The notes below the pieces were generated by a model. It had not been told where the DNA came from. It searched no databases and saw only the letters and a list, made by a program, of their open reading frames with translations. Positions 7,288 to 7,459 of a stretch of 7,459 nt of DNA are shown piece after piece. Positions within the stretch are counted from its first letter, which is position 1. Every line of letters begins with the position of its first letter. This stretch comes from Opitutaceae bacterium. GTDB taxonomy: Bacteria > Verrucomicrobiota > Verrucomicrobiia > Opitutales > Opitutaceae. The DNA lies in the NCBI GenBank assembly GCA_029979145.1, contig JAPOIC010000095.1, positions 1-7,459 on the forward strand, given 5' to 3'. Both the position numbers and the translations under genes were made by a program.

Positions 7288-7321
7288 GGGTCAGAAATGG
7301 CGCTTACTCCGGCTCCGACCC
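7288..7321. repeat. 34-base imperfect inverted repeat with GGGTC/GACCC ends
   Basis: GGGTCAGA (7288-7295) is the inverse of TCCGACCC (7314-7321) at 7 of 8 positions, with an 18-base centre. GGGTC-ended hairpins of this type are often associated with REP-associated tyrosine transposases (IS200-like); no such gene is visible in the window. Confidence 0.4.
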
Positions 7322-7362
7322 GCACCCTAGGCGGCAGATTGGCCCGGGCGAAGGTGGTCCTA

Positions 7363-7377
7363 ACCTTTCGCGAAGGT
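7363..7377. repeat. Short palindrome ACCTT-TCGCG-AAGGT
   Basis: A perfect 5-base inverted repeat around TCGCG, also containing the 8-base palindrome TTCGCGAA. GCGAAGGT occurs as a direct repeat at 7349-7356 and 7370-7377. It could be an operator of a gene beyond the right edge or part of the neighbouring repeat cluster. Confidence 0.25.
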
Positions 7378-7459
7378 AGCGGATGGTCATGCGAGAGGCG
7401 ATGGGGACCGGAGGTTTTTCCCAAAGTGCAGCGAGTCGGCGGATTGGGTCTCTTTGAGA

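Larger units (their letters stand above)
6870..7459. other. Gene-free, repeat-rich spacer to the right edge
   Basis: No frame in these 590 bases has protein-like composition or recognisable motifs. The longest open frames are Arg/Ala/Pro/Ser-rich and coincide with inverted repeats; one of them reads SAGVSPA, GLLRRSS and EARGQRPAH, a style typical of translated interspersed repeats. The stretch contains the separately listed G-quadruplex motif, tandem direct repeat, nested palindrome, and further inverted repeats. It presumably also holds the rsmE promoter, which I could not place. Confidence 0.7.

Noticed and set aside
6938..7377. CRISPR array in the right-hand repeat cluster
   Set aside because: The repeats are inverted and of different sequence and spacing; there are no regularly spaced identical direct repeats with unique spacers.
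7389..7457. Short plus-strand frame of 22 codons starting with ATG near the right edge
   Set aside because: Too short, no ribosome-binding site, no motif, and located in repeat-rich spacer.

Overview
The window comes from a high-GC bacterium with a Gram-negative envelope (it carries kdsA, a gene of Kdo/lipopolysaccharide synthesis). A cytoplasmic-type GH78 rhamnosidase, a DUF6941-like protein and a repeat-rich GC-heavy spacer suggest Verrucomicrobiota, perhaps Opitutaceae. That placement is an inference from gene content and style; no rRNA or other phylogenetic marker was read.

Layout. Left edge, minus strand: the 5' part of a PfkB-family kinase (1-251) preceded by a DUF6941-like gene (284-667), probably one transcript. 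Divergent from them on the plus strand is a 64-residue two-helix membrane protein (747-941), then pyrG (1001-2629), kdsA (2626-3420, overlapping pyrG by ATGA) and a lipoyl-domain/E3-binding-domain protein (3487-3948). Convergent with this block on the minus strand is a probable two-gene unit, rsmE (6114-6869) followed 2 bases later by a GH78 alpha-L-rhamnosidase (4168-6111). The last 590 bases (6870-7459) hold no convincing gene; they contain a G-quadruplex motif, a short tandem direct repeat, a 118-base nested palindrome and further inverted repeats resembling REP-type elements.

What stands out. (1) kdsA has an in-frame TAG at codon 16, directly after the metal-binding Cys of the first strand, while the rest of the gene is well conserved: a fresh nonsense mutation, a base-call error, or readthrough. 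(2) The lipoyl/E3-binding protein ends cleanly without the acyltransferase domain normally attached to such modules. (3) Two near-identical 20-base AT-rich palindromic sites with the core GTAACGTA-T-TACGTTAC lie 79 bases apart at the 3' end of the rhamnosidase gene, one overlapping its stop codon. (4) The right-hand spacer contains nested hairpins typical of mobile palindromic repeats. I saw no tRNA, rRNA, CRISPR array, intact transposase, phage or defence gene, and nothing I can honestly call a complete new system.

The genes do not form one pathway. pyrG supplies CTP, which is needed among other things to activate Kdo as CMP-Kdo, so the pyrG-kdsA pairing makes metabolic sense. The other genes are housekeeping (rsmE), carbohydrate degradation (GH78) or of unknown role.
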